This document shows positions 16,157-22,985 of a stretch of DNA of 42,654 nucleotides, piece by piece. The DNA comes from Roseateles chitinivorans (lineage in GTDB: Bacteria; Pseudomonadota; Gammaproteobacteria; Burkholderiales; Burkholderiaceae_C), in contig NZ_PEOG01000050.1 of NCBI RefSeq assembly GCF_002761755.1, forward strand, positions 1-42,654, written 5' to 3'. Positions within the stretch are counted from its first letter, which is position 1. Every line of letters starts with the position of its first letter. The notes beneath the pieces were generated by a model, which was given only the letters and a program-made list of their open reading frames with translations, made no database searches and was not told the origin of the DNA. The position numbers and the translations under genes were made by a program.

Positions 16157-16425
16157 TTGGCGGCTCCCAGGTAGGCCAGCCCGATCAGCACCACCACCGC
16201 GACGGTCGTCGCCGTGGGGTGATGCAGGAACCAGCGCTCCAAGCCATGGACGCCGCCGAGGCGGGCACGGCGCGGCGCCGGCTCGTTCTCGAAGCCGAAG
16301 TCGCTGCAGGCCTCGGCCGGCGCCGGAGCGCGCGAGAAGCTGGCGTCGCAGGGCAGCGCATCGACGCGCTGCCAGCTCTGCGGCGCCGGCACCGGCGCGT
16401 CGTCGTGGTGCTCGGTGCAGCTCAT
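16153..16425 (-). CDS. small protein with C-terminal membrane anchor
   Basis: A 90-residue protein with three cysteines and a Pro- and Ala-rich N-terminal part, ending in one membrane helix (TTVAVVVLIGLAYLGAAK). This tail-anchored layout would expose the N-terminal part to the cytoplasm. No family is recognised. Confidence 0.55.
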   Translation of the reverse strand: MSCTEHHDDAPVPAPQSWQRVDALPCDASFSRAPAPAEACSDFGFENEPAPRRARLGGVHGLERWFLHHPTATTVAVVVLIGLAYLGAAK

Positions 16426-16856
16426 GCTTCGCTCGATTCCATAGCGAGGGCAGGGGTGTCGGTGACGCGGGCCAGCTCGGCGCGACGCTCACGGCGATCG
16501 AGCACGTCTTCCAGTTCGCGGCGGGCCGCCAGCTTGTTGGCGACGCGCACGATCTCGGCCTGCGTGTCGTCGTCGGCCAGGAAGCGCTCGTTGATCGCGT
16601 CCATCGCGGCGCAGCGCGTCGCGGCGGGCTGGGCGGGGTCGTTGCGGATCGCGACCAGCATCGACACCGGCGTGGAGGCGAAATCCTCGGCGGTCTTGTC
16701 GCGCAGGACGCCCTTGACGTTGACGTGCTCGGCGCCCTTGCAGACGAAGAATTCCCAGTCGGCATAGCGCTCGACCTGGCCCAGCAGGACGGTGCGGGCT
16801 TCCGCGATGTCGTGGACCGTGACGATCGGATCGAGGGTGATGCGGCGTTCGCTCAT
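16422..16856 (-). CDS. hypothetical protein, first gene of the leftward operon
   Basis: The 144 residues start at ATG 16856 (MSERRITLDPIVTVHDIAEA) and form an alpha/beta start followed by a long charged helix. It is the first gene behind pL, where lambda has the antiterminator N, but the protein lacks the short Arg-rich character of N and shows no known motif. The frame continues upstream through the operators, so the later start is preferred. Confidence 0.6.
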   Translation of the reverse strand: MSERRITLDPIVTVHDIAEARTVLLGQVERYADWEFFVCKGAEHVNVKGVLRDKTAEDFASTPVSMLVAIRNDPAQPAATRCAAMDAINERFLADDDTQAEIVRVANKLAARRELEDVLDRRERRAELARVTDTPALAMESSEA

Positions 16857-16888
16857 TCCGGGCTCCCTTGTTGGTGAGTTCGGAATGA

Positions 16889-16918
16889 ATATTAAGCGCG
16901 GCGCTTCTGCCAAGTCAA
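16889..16918 (-). promoter_or_regulatory. pL, leftward early promoter
   Basis: Reading leftward, TTGACT (16918-16913) and TAATAT (16894-16889) are 18 bp apart, close to the sigma-70 consensus. One operator covers the -35 box and the other lies in the spacer, so repressor binding would block the promoter. The first gene starts 33 bases further on. Confidence 0.85.
16894..16906. promoter_or_regulatory. operator OL1
   Basis: AAGCG-CGG-CGCTT, a perfect 5-bp dyad with 3-base spacer, touching the pL -10 box. It has the same half-sites as the sites near the repressor gene. Confidence 0.8.
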
Positions 16919-16929
16919 GCGGCGCGCTT
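16917..16929. promoter_or_regulatory. operator OL2
   Basis: AAGCG-GCG-CGCTT, centred 23 bp from OL1, or about two helical turns. It overlaps the end of the pL -35 box. Confidence 0.8.
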
Positions 16930-17009
16930 AATTTGTTTTCTGGCGCCTGAGCTGCCGCTCGCGCAGTCGGAGAGCGGGGCGATAAAGTGGTCGACGGGAG
17001 GAGCCCATC

Positions 17010-17396
17010 ATGAGAATGAGCGTCGCGGCCCTGGGGATCGCGGTGGGATGTGCGGTGTCGGGCCTCGCGGCTGGCCAAGCCGAGCCGCAACAAGCCGAAG
17101 CCGAGCGACTAGCGATCGGATTCCTTGCCCGGAAGCAGGGCGCGCATGCGGGCAGCGAACGCGTGGAGCGCGCCCAGTTCCTCTACGCGGTGAGAGGCGC
17201 CGTCAGTGCGCTGCGGCTTCACGGCCTGGCCTGCTTCCCAGCGGGCTCAAGCCTTGAAGGCGTCGCCACGGAGGTGGCCGAGCGCATAGTCGCGCAGTCC
17301 ACACTGCAGCCGCTCGACATCGGTGCAGCGGTAGCCATCGCGGCGGTGGACAAATGGCCTTGCAGGGAAGGCCAAGTCAGTTCGATTCCGAGGTGA
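17010..17396 (+). CDS. secreted protein, possibly Rap1a/Tai-like
   Basis: The 128 residues start with a signal peptide (MRMSVAALGIAVGCAVSGLAAG). The mature part has a helix with FLYAVRGAVSALRLHG, a cysteine (ACFP), two further helices and a closing KWPC. This outline resembles Rap1a/Tai immunity proteins, which have paired cysteines and a WPC or FPC end, but the similarity is from pattern only. GGGAGGAG gives a strong ribosome site. It lies between pL and the repressor operon, a usual place for lysogenic conversion genes. Confidence 0.6.
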   Translation: MRMSVAALGIAVGCAVSGLAAGQAEPQQAEAERLAIGFLARKQGAHAGSERVERAQFLYAVRGAVSALRLHGLACFPAGSSLEGVATEVAERIVAQSTLQPLDIGAAVAIAAVDKWPCREGQVSSIPR

Positions 17397-17397
17397 C

Positions 17398-17610
17398 CTA
17401 TCCAGCGGTGGCGCCTGGCGGCTTCTCGCCCGAATAGGTCGTGAAGGTGATCGGCCCGCTGAGGGTCACTGCGAACTGGTGAATGCTCCCGGCGACGCTC
17501 ACTGCCGGCAGCTTTGCCAGCTTGCTAGCTGCGGTCGGCTTTTCGTTTTCCGGCAGGCTGGACATGATGAGGTCCAGGATGTCAGTGCCAGGCTTTGTCT
17601 TGCGATCCAT
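17398..17610 (-). CDS. small hypothetical protein in the rex position
   Basis: A 70-residue protein (MDRKTKPGTDILDLIMSSLP..., VSVAGSIHQFAVTLSGPITF) with its own AGGGAG ribosome site. It is transcribed in the repressor direction, two genes behind it. Its second half is strand-rich and its end is Gly/Pro-rich. No family is recognised. Its stop lies one base from the stop of the secreted-protein gene coming the other way. Confidence 0.6.
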   Translation of the reverse strand: MDRKTKPGTDILDLIMSSLPENEKPTAASKLAKLPAVSVAGSIHQFAVTLSGPITFTTYSGEKPPGATAG

Positions 17611-17696
17611 GCGTTACTCCCTGCAACATCCTCGCAAGGTTCCCGACACGCTGTCTAGGTGTAACCACTGACAGGGGCGCTGTCGGGTTTGGACCG

Positions 17697-17987
17697 TCAT
17701 ATCCGTTGCAGGATCAGGCCGAGCAGTGCGGCTATCAGAAGTAGCAGCGCGATCAGCGCACCCCTGAAGATCAGCTTTGATCGGTGCCTGAAGTCGTACC
17801 CGCAGCTGGGGCAGTAGGGCGCATGCTCCCAATTCGGAGCGCGGCATTTTTCAACCGGACAGATCATTGCTGCGTCGGGCGGTGGAGTGCGCATCGAGTT
17901 CAGATTGATGTCGCCATAGACGGTCGACCCGAACTGCTGGACGTCGCCGAACCGGAACTCTGGCTGCTGCTGCTGGGAGTCTTCCAT
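17697..17987 (-). CDS. zinc-ribbon membrane protein in the rex position
   Basis: The 96 residues have three parts. A polar start contains a FGDVQQFGSTVYGDIN motif. A four-cysteine zinc ribbon follows (CPVEKC, then YCPSCGYDF). The protein ends in a membrane helix (LIFRGALIALLLLIAALLGL). It lies directly behind the repressor gene in the same direction, where lambda has rexA and rexB. A role in superinfection exclusion is inference from position. There is no clear ribosome site, and an inverted repeat (GACACCG/CGGTGCC) lies just before the ATG. Confidence 0.6.
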   Translation of the reverse strand: MEDSQQQQPEFRFGDVQQFGSTVYGDINLNSMRTPPPDAAMICPVEKCRAPNWEHAPYCPSCGYDFRHRSKLIFRGALIALLLLIAALLGLILQRI

Positions 17988-18023
17988 GGCACCGCGAAAC
18001 TGCTAACAACGGTGTCATTTTTA

Positions 18024-18052
18024 TTAATATCGGCCGCTGCCGGCTTACAGAA
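18024..18052 (-). promoter_or_regulatory. possible own promoter of the zinc-ribbon gene
   Basis: Reading leftward, TTCTGT (18052-18047) and TATTAA (18029-18024) are 17 bp apart in an AT-rich island between the repressor gene and the 96-residue gene. The -35 box is weak. Confidence 0.35.
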
Positions 18053-18085
18053 CTCCCTCTTTAGTCGGGTTGCGCGCGCACCACA

Positions 18086-18715
18086 TCACGGAACCTTCAC
18101 GGCGCTTCGCACTGCTGGTGCGGCGGCCTCGGCGGTCCGGGCGGCATAGAGTGCATCCACGAGCTGAATTATCTCGTCGGCCGGCGGGAGCTGCTTGTCC
18201 TGCTCGATCGACGTGGAGATCAGCTCGACAGCGCAGTCGCGCCAGGTCGGGCTTGGGGCGGTTCCAGCGAGCAGGGCGGCGAGGTCCTCACGAACCGTCA
18301 TCGAGTCAGGCGCCCTCGCGAGCGTCGCGCACAGCTCGACGGCCGCCGCCCTGGCAGACGGGGCAACCTTGGCCAGCGCCGAGCTGAGTACGGCGATGGC
18401 GTCGCCGACGGTGACGCTGGCGAAGTGCTGCGTCTTGCGGACCTGCGGAGCGTCGGCCAGCGCGGTAGCCGCCGACTCGGTGCCGTGGTCCACGTCCATC
18501 CACCCTCGGTCCACGGCCACGGCCTCTTCAATACGCCGCGCCATCGCGGATCCCATCTCCCGCGGCCGGCCGGACTTCTTGTCCGCCGTCTGATTCCGAA
18601 TCTGGCTCAGGTAGACCGAGGTCGTGCCGGCCGCTTCGGCGACTGCTTCAAGCTTCTTCAGCTTCTTGATCACCAGCTCGAGGTTCTCCCGGCGGATCGT
18701 TCCGATCGTCTTCAT
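18086..18715 (-). CDS. CI-type phage repressor without a peptidase domain
   Basis: A 209-residue DNA-binding regulator starting at ATG 18715. Residues 1-70 hold a helix-turn-helix domain (ELVIKKLKKLEAVAEAAGTT, SVYLSQIRN), and GSAMARRIEEAVAVDRGWMD follows, as in many phage repressors. The C-terminal half is helical and shows no S24 (LexA-like) Ser/Lys dyad or Ala-Gly cleavage site, so RecA-stimulated self-cleavage is not expected. It faces the Cro-type gene across three operators. It has no visible ribosome site. Confidence 0.8.
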   Translation of the reverse strand: MKTIGTIRRENLELVIKKLKKLEAVAEAAGTTSVYLSQIRNQTADKKSGRPREMGSAMARRIEEAVAVDRGWMDVDHGTESAATALADAPQVRKTQHFASVTVGDAIAVLSSALAKVAPSARAAAVELCATLARAPDSMTVREDLAALLAGTAPSPTWRDCAVELISTSIEQDKQLPPADEIIQLVDALYAARTAEAAAPAVRSAVKVP

Positions 18716-18723
18716 GCGCGGCA

Positions 18724-18751
18724 CTTTGAGCGGCACGCTTAAAACGGCCAA
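18724..18751 (-). promoter_or_regulatory. possible repressor promoter pRM
   Basis: Reading leftward, TTGGCC (18751-18746) and TCAAAG (18729-18724) are 16 bp apart. The -10 box is poor, as expected for an activated pRM. It would start transcripts at or next to the repressor ATG. OR3 covers its spacer and the edge of its -10 box. Confidence 0.4.
18728..18740. promoter_or_regulatory. operator OR3
   Basis: GAGCG-GCA-CGCTT, one mismatch from the dyad shared by all five sites. It lies nearest the repressor gene, within its presumed promoter. Confidence 0.7.
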
Positions 18752-18752
18752 G

Positions 18753-18765
18753 AAGCGCGGCGCTT
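18753..18765. promoter_or_regulatory. operator OR2
   Basis: AAGCG-CGG-CGCTT, identical to OL1, centred 25 bp from OR3. It overlaps the -35 box of the cro promoter by two bases. Confidence 0.8.
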
Positions 18766-18792
18766 GATTCAATGAAGCGGCGCGCTTAAGAT
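18764..18792 (+). promoter_or_regulatory. pR, rightward early promoter
   Basis: TTGATT (18764-18769) and TAAGAT (18787-18792) are 17 bp apart. A start seven bases after the -10 box falls on the A of the cro ATG (18799), so the mRNA would have no leader. OR2 and OR1 cover the promoter as the OL sites cover pL. Confidence 0.75.
18775..18787. promoter_or_regulatory. operator OR1
   Basis: AAGCG-GCG-CGCTT, identical to OL2, centred 22 bp from OR2, within the pR spacer. Confidence 0.8.
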
Positions 18793-18798
18793 GTGCGC

Positions 18799-19053
18799 AT
18801 GAAGCTCGAACACTACGTGGATCGCCGACGCGGGCGGCAAACGACGCTAGCCCGAGACCTTGGCGTGGATCCTCAACTGGTCTGGCAATGGTCACGGGGT
18901 GTTCGTCCTGTTCCGGTGATCCGGTGCGTGGCGATCGAGCTGGCCACCAAGCGCCAGGTCATGCGCTGGGACCTGCGACCCGATGACTGGTGGGAGCACT
19001 GGCCCGAGTTGGTCGGCACCAAGGGCGCACCCCGTCTGCAGCAGGCCGCGTGA
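18799..19053 (+). CDS. Cro-type regulator of the YdaS family
   Basis: The 84 residues match YdaS/Cro-like proteins: MKLEHYVDRRRGRQTTLARD, the recognition helix region DPQLVWQWSRGVRPVPVIRC, and a C-terminal DLRPDDWWEHWPEL. It should compete with the repressor for the OR sites and start the rightward early programme. I choose ATG 18799 rather than GTG 18793 because the promoter places the transcript start there. There is no ribosome site. Confidence 0.85.
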   Translation: MKLEHYVDRRRGRQTTLARDLGVDPQLVWQWSRGVRPVPVIRCVAIELATKRQVMRWDLRPDDWWEHWPELVGTKGAPRLQQAA

Positions 19054-19133
19054 CATGCGCCGCCGCGCCCCCTTGTCTCCCCACCGCGTACGACCGGGCG
19101 CCGACCTCCTCGGCGAGTGGCGCGGTGGCTTCG

Positions 19134-19160
19134 CCCCGGGCTCCGCGCCCGGGGCTCTTT
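19134..19160 (+). terminator. strong hairpin behind cro, tR1-like
   Basis: The 8-bp stem CCCCGGGC/GCCCGGGG with loop TCCGC is followed by CTCTTT. It lies 80 bp after the Cro-type gene and could stop pR transcripts unless they are antiterminated, as at tR1 of lambda. The T-run is short. Confidence 0.55.
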
Positions 19161-19161
19161 C

Positions 19162-19299
19162 TCACTCCACATCGCGCGTCGCGCGTGCCAGCTCGCACAT
19201 CGCGTCGAGCTGCAGCTCGCGCTCCCACATCGCCGCAAACGCCGCGGCCTCCGCGACGACCTGCCTGACCGCCTTCTCGGCGAACTCTTGATCCGACAT
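19162..19299 (-). CDS. possible 45-residue helical protein
   Basis: MSDQEFAEKAVRQVVAEAAA and ERELQLDAMCELARAT look like true amphipathic helices rather than antisense noise. GGGAGG lies nine bases before the start. It would be divergent from the 19315 gene. The frame extends upstream on the opposite strand of that gene, so the gene remains uncertain. The rest of the 19054-19314 gap holds only the hairpin above. Confidence 0.4.
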   Translation of the reverse strand: MSDQEFAEKAVRQVVAEAAAFAAMWERELQLDAMCELARATRDVE

Positions 19300-19314
19300 A
19301 CCCAGGAACCTCCC

Positions 19315-19587
19315 ATGAATGACGATGAAGTCTTGTTCTCGCGCAGCGGTCGCACGGACCCCGGCGGCAAGCTGGTCGCGCGCCTGGATGTCCCGGTCAG
19401 CCAGGAGACTGAAGAGGCCGTGATCGCGATGGCGACGCTCACCGGCATGACCAAGAGCGAGTTCGTTCGCCACATCCTTGAGCGCGCGCTGTTCGGCGAG
19501 TTCAACGTGATGCGACGCAGTGTCGGTGCCCAGGCCCGCATCGGTCGATGGGATCAAAGCCGGGACGCTGCCCGGGAGCCGGTCTGA
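19315..19587 (+). CDS. ribbon-helix-helix-like regulator
   Basis: A 90-residue protein with a strand KLVARLDVPVSQETEEAVIA followed by two helices (TLTGMTKSEFVRHILERAL), the outline of Arc/MetJ-type DNA-binding proteins. It is the first gene behind the hairpin after cro and its stop overlaps the next start (TGATG). A role as an early regulator is inference. Confidence 0.6.
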   Translation: MNDDEVLFSRSGRTDPGGKLVARLDVPVSQETEEAVIAMATLTGMTKSEFVRHILERALFGEFNVMRRSVGAQARIGRWDQSRDAAREPV

Positions 19588-20108
19588 TGCCCGCGCGTGG
19601 CATTCGGTCCGTCGCGGACCTCGAAGCTCGCTGCGACGTCGACGACATCACTGGCTGCTGGCGCATGAAGACGCGCAGTGGCCGGACCGTGATGAACGTC
19701 TGGTACGCGCCGCTCGGCGACAAGGTGTCGATAGGCACTCTGATCGCGCATCTCACCACGGGCGCGGCGCCGGCGCCGGGCGTGGTCTGGCACTGCACCT
19801 GCACGACCTTCAACTGCGCGAATCCGGCGCACCGCAAGAAGGGCGATCGCAGCAGTCAGATGCTCAACGCGGATCTCCGCCGCGACCCGGCCACCATCGC
19901 AAAGATCAAGGCGACGAAGCGCGCGACCTCGCGGCTCAGCGAAGACGACGTCGCGGCGATCGTCGCGTCCAACGACACGCTGCACGCGCTGGCCGCGCGG
20001 TTCGACATCTCGGTTTCCTACGCCAGCAAGGTCCGCAACCAGCAGTGCCGAAGCACGGCGCTCGCAGCGCGCTCAAGCTCGGTCTTCACCTGGGGGCAGT
20101 CGCGATGA
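19587..20108 (+). CDS. HNH-like protein with C-terminal HTH
   Basis: The 173 residues recall phage HNH/homing-type proteins. The N-terminal part has GCWRMKTRSGRTV, and the middle has HCTCTTFNCANPAHRKKGD, where the usual CVNPxHL of the HNH core is changed to CANPAHR. The C-terminal third is a helix-turn-helix (RLSEDDVAAIVASNDTLHAL, then FDISVSYASKVRN). Whether it still cuts DNA is unclear, since a complete HNH triad cannot be made out. Confidence 0.6.
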   Translation: MPARGIRSVADLEARCDVDDITGCWRMKTRSGRTVMNVWYAPLGDKVSIGTLIAHLTTGAAPAPGVVWHCTCTTFNCANPAHRKKGDRSSQMLNADLRRDPATIAKIKATKRATSRLSEDDVAAIVASNDTLHALAARFDISVSYASKVRNQQCRSTALAARSSSVFTWGQSR

Positions 20109-20434
20109 ACGGCGTCGAGTGGCTGGCCCAGCGAATCGCCGCTGCGGCGAATCGTGACCTCAACGAATCCCCCGAAGCCCCGCGCTTCAACCCGCGTCCG
20201 CCCGGCGTCATCCGCGAGGGCAGCGCGACGCAGGCCGTGCACCTCTTCCTGGAGGCGCGCCGCGGCATCTATTTCACCCGGGTCCAGATCGTCGCAGCGA
20301 CGGGGCGCACCGAGCGCGCCGTCGACTGGGCCCTGCTGTTCCTGAAGGCACAGCAGAAGGTCAAGGCGGTCGAGGACACCAACCGCAACCCGCGCTATCT
20401 GCGCTACGGCATCGCAAAGGAAGGCGACGCGTGA
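20105..20434 (+). CDS. winged-helix-like hypothetical protein
   Basis: The 109 residues include a helix-rich C-terminal domain (HLFLEARRGIYFTRVQIVAA, TGRTERAVDWALLFLKAQQK) followed by a basic wing-like segment (NRNPRYLRYG), suggesting DNA binding. It overlaps both neighbours by four bases, so it is translated with the methyltransferase gene that follows. The function is unknown. Confidence 0.6.
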   Translation: MNGVEWLAQRIAAAANRDLNESPEAPRFNPRPPGVIREGSATQAVHLFLEARRGIYFTRVQIVAATGRTERAVDWALLFLKAQQKVKAVEDTNRNPRYLRYGIAKEGDA

Positions 20435-22140
20435 TCACACCTCAACTCCTGCTCCCGATCGCTGACGAACTCGTCGTCGACCTCTTCGCCGGCGGCGGCG
20501 GAGCCAGCTGTGGCATTGAGAAGGCCATCGGCCGCCACGTCGACGTCGCGGTCAACCACAGCCCGGACGCGATCAGCATGCACGAGGCAAACCATCCGCA
20601 GACCGAGCACTTCTGCTGTGACGTCTGGGAGGTGGAGCCGGTCACCGTGGTCCGAGGCCGTCGAGTCGGCATGCTTCATGCCAGCCCGGATTGCACGGAC
20701 CACAGCCAAGCCCGCGGTGGCCAGCCCCGGCGGGTGAAGATCCGAGCCTTGGCATGGGTGGTCCATCGCTGGGTTGGCCGGTTGAGGAAGCGCGGACTCG
20801 GGCCGCGGGTGGTGTCGCTGGAGAACGTCGAGCAGATGCTGCAGTGGGCGCCGCTGGTCGCGAAGCGCTGCCCAAAGACCGGCCGCGTCGTGCGCCTGGA
20901 CGGCACCGTGGCGGGTCCCGGCGAACACACGCCCCGCAGCCAGCAGTTCCTGGTGCCTGATCCGAAACGCAAGGGGAAGACCTGGAATCAGTTCGTCGAG
21001 GGACTGCGGCGCATGGGCGGCGCAGTGCAGTGGCGGAAGCTGGTTGCCGCGGACTTCGGCGCTAAGACGTCGCGCGAGCGCCTGTTCATGGTGGCGCGCT
21101 TCGACGGCGCGCCCATCGTGTGGCCGGAGCCGACGCACGCCAAGAACCCCAAGAAGGGGCAGCGACGCTGGGGCGCCGCCGCGGAGGTCATCGACTTCAG
21201 CATCGAGTGCCCGAGCATCTTCACGCGAGAGCGCCCGCTGGCTGACGCGACGCTTCGACGCATCGCCCGCGGTATTCGGAAGTACGTGCTCGATTCGGCG
21301 GACCCCTTCATCGTGCCGCTGCGCGGCACCAGCACTGCTCGCACCAGTGCGCACAGCGCCGCGGAGCCGATCGGTGTCGTTTCTGCGGGAGGCACCCATC
21401 ACGCGCTTGTCGCTCCGACGCTGGTGCAGACGGGCTACGGCGAGCGTCCTGGCCAGGAGCCCCGCGCGCTGGACCTGCAGGCGCCGCTCGGCACGATCAT
21501 GGCCGAGGGCGTGAAGCATGCCGTCGCGGCCGCCACGCTGGTGCAGTTCCGCTTCGATCGCGACGGGCTGCCTCTCCATGGCCCGATCCCCACGATCACC
21601 GCCGGCGGCGCCAGCAAGCGGCCCGGCGGGAATAACACGCTGGGGCTGGCGGTCGCGTTCATGGCGCAGCACAACACCGGCAACGTCGGGCACGACATGC
21701 GCGACGCCGTGTCGACGATCGTCGGTAAGGGCTGCACGCAGGGCGTCGTCGAGTGCACGCTCAGCGAGGAGAACGAGGAGGGCGCGCTGCGCGTCGCCGC
21801 GTTCCTGATGCGCTACTACGGGCAGGGCGGCCAGGACGGCGACATCCGTGATCCGGCGCCCACGATCACGACCAAGGACCGCCTCGCCCTGGTCACGGTG
21901 ACGATCAAGGGCACGTCCTACGTCATCGTCGACATCGGCCTCCGCATGCTTCAGCCGCACGAGCTGTACGCCGCGCAGGGCTTCCCCGCGGACTACATCA
22001 TTGACCGGGGAGCCGATGGTCGTCGCTTCAGCAAGAGCGCGCAGGTCAAGATGTGCGGCAACAGCGTGTCGCCGCCCCCGATGGAAGCGCTGATCCGGGC
22101 CAACTACTCGGATCTGCAGGATGTGGCGGTGGCGGCATGA
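20431..22140 (+). CDS. DNA (cytosine-5-)-methyltransferase
   Basis: The enzyme methylates cytosine C5 in DNA, probably to protect phage DNA from restriction. Motif I is VVDLFAGGGG (residues 15-24). Motif IV reads SPDCTDHS with the catalytic C88, in place of the usual PPCQ.FS. Motif VI is ENV (131-133), an RERLFMVAR box serves as motif VIII, and MCGNSVSPP forms motif X near the end. At 569 residues it is long, with a large variable region between motifs VIII and X holding the target recognition part. It belongs to a tightly overlapping modification operon. Confidence 0.9.
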   Translation: MITPQLLLPIADELVVDLFAGGGGASCGIEKAIGRHVDVAVNHSPDAISMHEANHPQTEHFCCDVWEVEPVTVVRGRRVGMLHASPDCTDHSQARGGQPRRVKIRALAWVVHRWVGRLRKRGLGPRVVSLENVEQMLQWAPLVAKRCPKTGRVVRLDGTVAGPGEHTPRSQQFLVPDPKRKGKTWNQFVEGLRRMGGAVQWRKLVAADFGAKTSRERLFMVARFDGAPIVWPEPTHAKNPKKGQRRWGAAAEVIDFSIECPSIFTRERPLADATLRRIARGIRKYVLDSADPFIVPLRGTSTARTSAHSAAEPIGVVSAGGTHHALVAPTLVQTGYGERPGQEPRALDLQAPLGTIMAEGVKHAVAAATLVQFRFDRDGLPLHGPIPTITAGGASKRPGGNNTLGLAVAFMAQHNTGNVGHDMRDAVSTIVGKGCTQGVVECTLSEENEEGALRVAAFLMRYYGQGGQDGDIRDPAPTITTKDRLALVTVTIKGTSYVIVDIGLRMLQPHELYAAQGFPADYIIDRGADGRRFSKSAQVKMCGNSVSPPPMEALIRANYSDLQDVAVAA

Positions 22141-22985
22141 CCGAGATTACCCGCCCCGCGCTGCGGTACCACGGAGGCAAGTTCCGCCTGGCGCCGTGGA
22201 TCTTGGGGTTCTTTCCGCCGCACAAGGTGTATGTCGAGCCGTTCGGTGGCGGCGCCAGCGTGTTGGCCCAGAAGGAACCTGCGCCAACCGAGGTCTACAA
22301 CGATCTCGACTCGCGCATCGTCCGGCTGTTCCGCGTATTGCGTGACCCGGCTCAGGCGGCGGAACTGGCCCGCAGGTTGGAGCTGACGCCGTTCTCTCGC
22401 GAGGAGTACGAGGGCTGGTGCTACGAGGAGCCGGTCGACGAGATTGATGCGGCGCACCAGGTGGTCGCGCGGGGATTCATGGGGCAGTCCTCAAAAGGCA
22501 TCTGGCAGCGGTCAGGCCTCGACACCCGCATCAACCCCGACGGCTATTGCTCCCGCATCAACGCGTTGCGCGCGTCGCCGGAGGCCGTGCGCACGATGGC
22601 AAAGCGGCTTGCTGCGGTTCTGATCGAGCACGACGACGCCCACGCCGTCATGCGGCGTCACGATCGAGAGGACGCGCTCTTCTACCTTGATCCCCCGTAC
22701 CTGACCGCACAGGGAAGGGGGACGCACATCTACACGCACGACTTCACCATCGCCGATCACCGTCGGCTCGCAGAAACGGCACATGCCCTGAAGGCGATGG
22801 TCGTGATCAGCGGCTACCCCAGCGACCTATACGACCAGGAGCTCTTCGCCGGTTGGGAGCGTCACGAGCGCAAGGCACTGGCCGACGGCGCGCGCGAACG
22901 CACCGAAGTCGTTTGGCTGAACCCCGCGTGCAGTCGCGCGCTCTACATCGCCCGTGGCGACCTCTTCGCGGAGCAAGCCGCATGA
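22137..22985 (+). CDS. D12-class DNA N6-adenine methyltransferase
   Basis: The 282 residues carry the Dam/D12 motifs: RYHGGK at the start (motif X), VEPFGGGASV (motif I, residues 33-42) and DPPY (motif IV, 185-188). It transfers methyl from S-adenosylmethionine to adenine N6. No restriction endonuclease gene adjoins it, so it is probably an orphan that protects or marks phage DNA. It overlaps both neighbours by ATGA. Confidence 0.92.
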   Translation: MTEITRPALRYHGGKFRLAPWILGFFPPHKVYVEPFGGGASVLAQKEPAPTEVYNDLDSRIVRLFRVLRDPAQAAELARRLELTPFSREEYEGWCYEEPVDEIDAAHQVVARGFMGQSSKGIWQRSGLDTRINPDGYCSRINALRASPEAVRTMAKRLAAVLIEHDDAHAVMRRHDREDALFYLDPPYLTAQGRGTHIYTHDFTIADHRRLAETAHALKAMVVISGYPSDLYDQELFAGWERHERKALADGARERTEVVWLNPACSRALYIARGDLFAEQAA

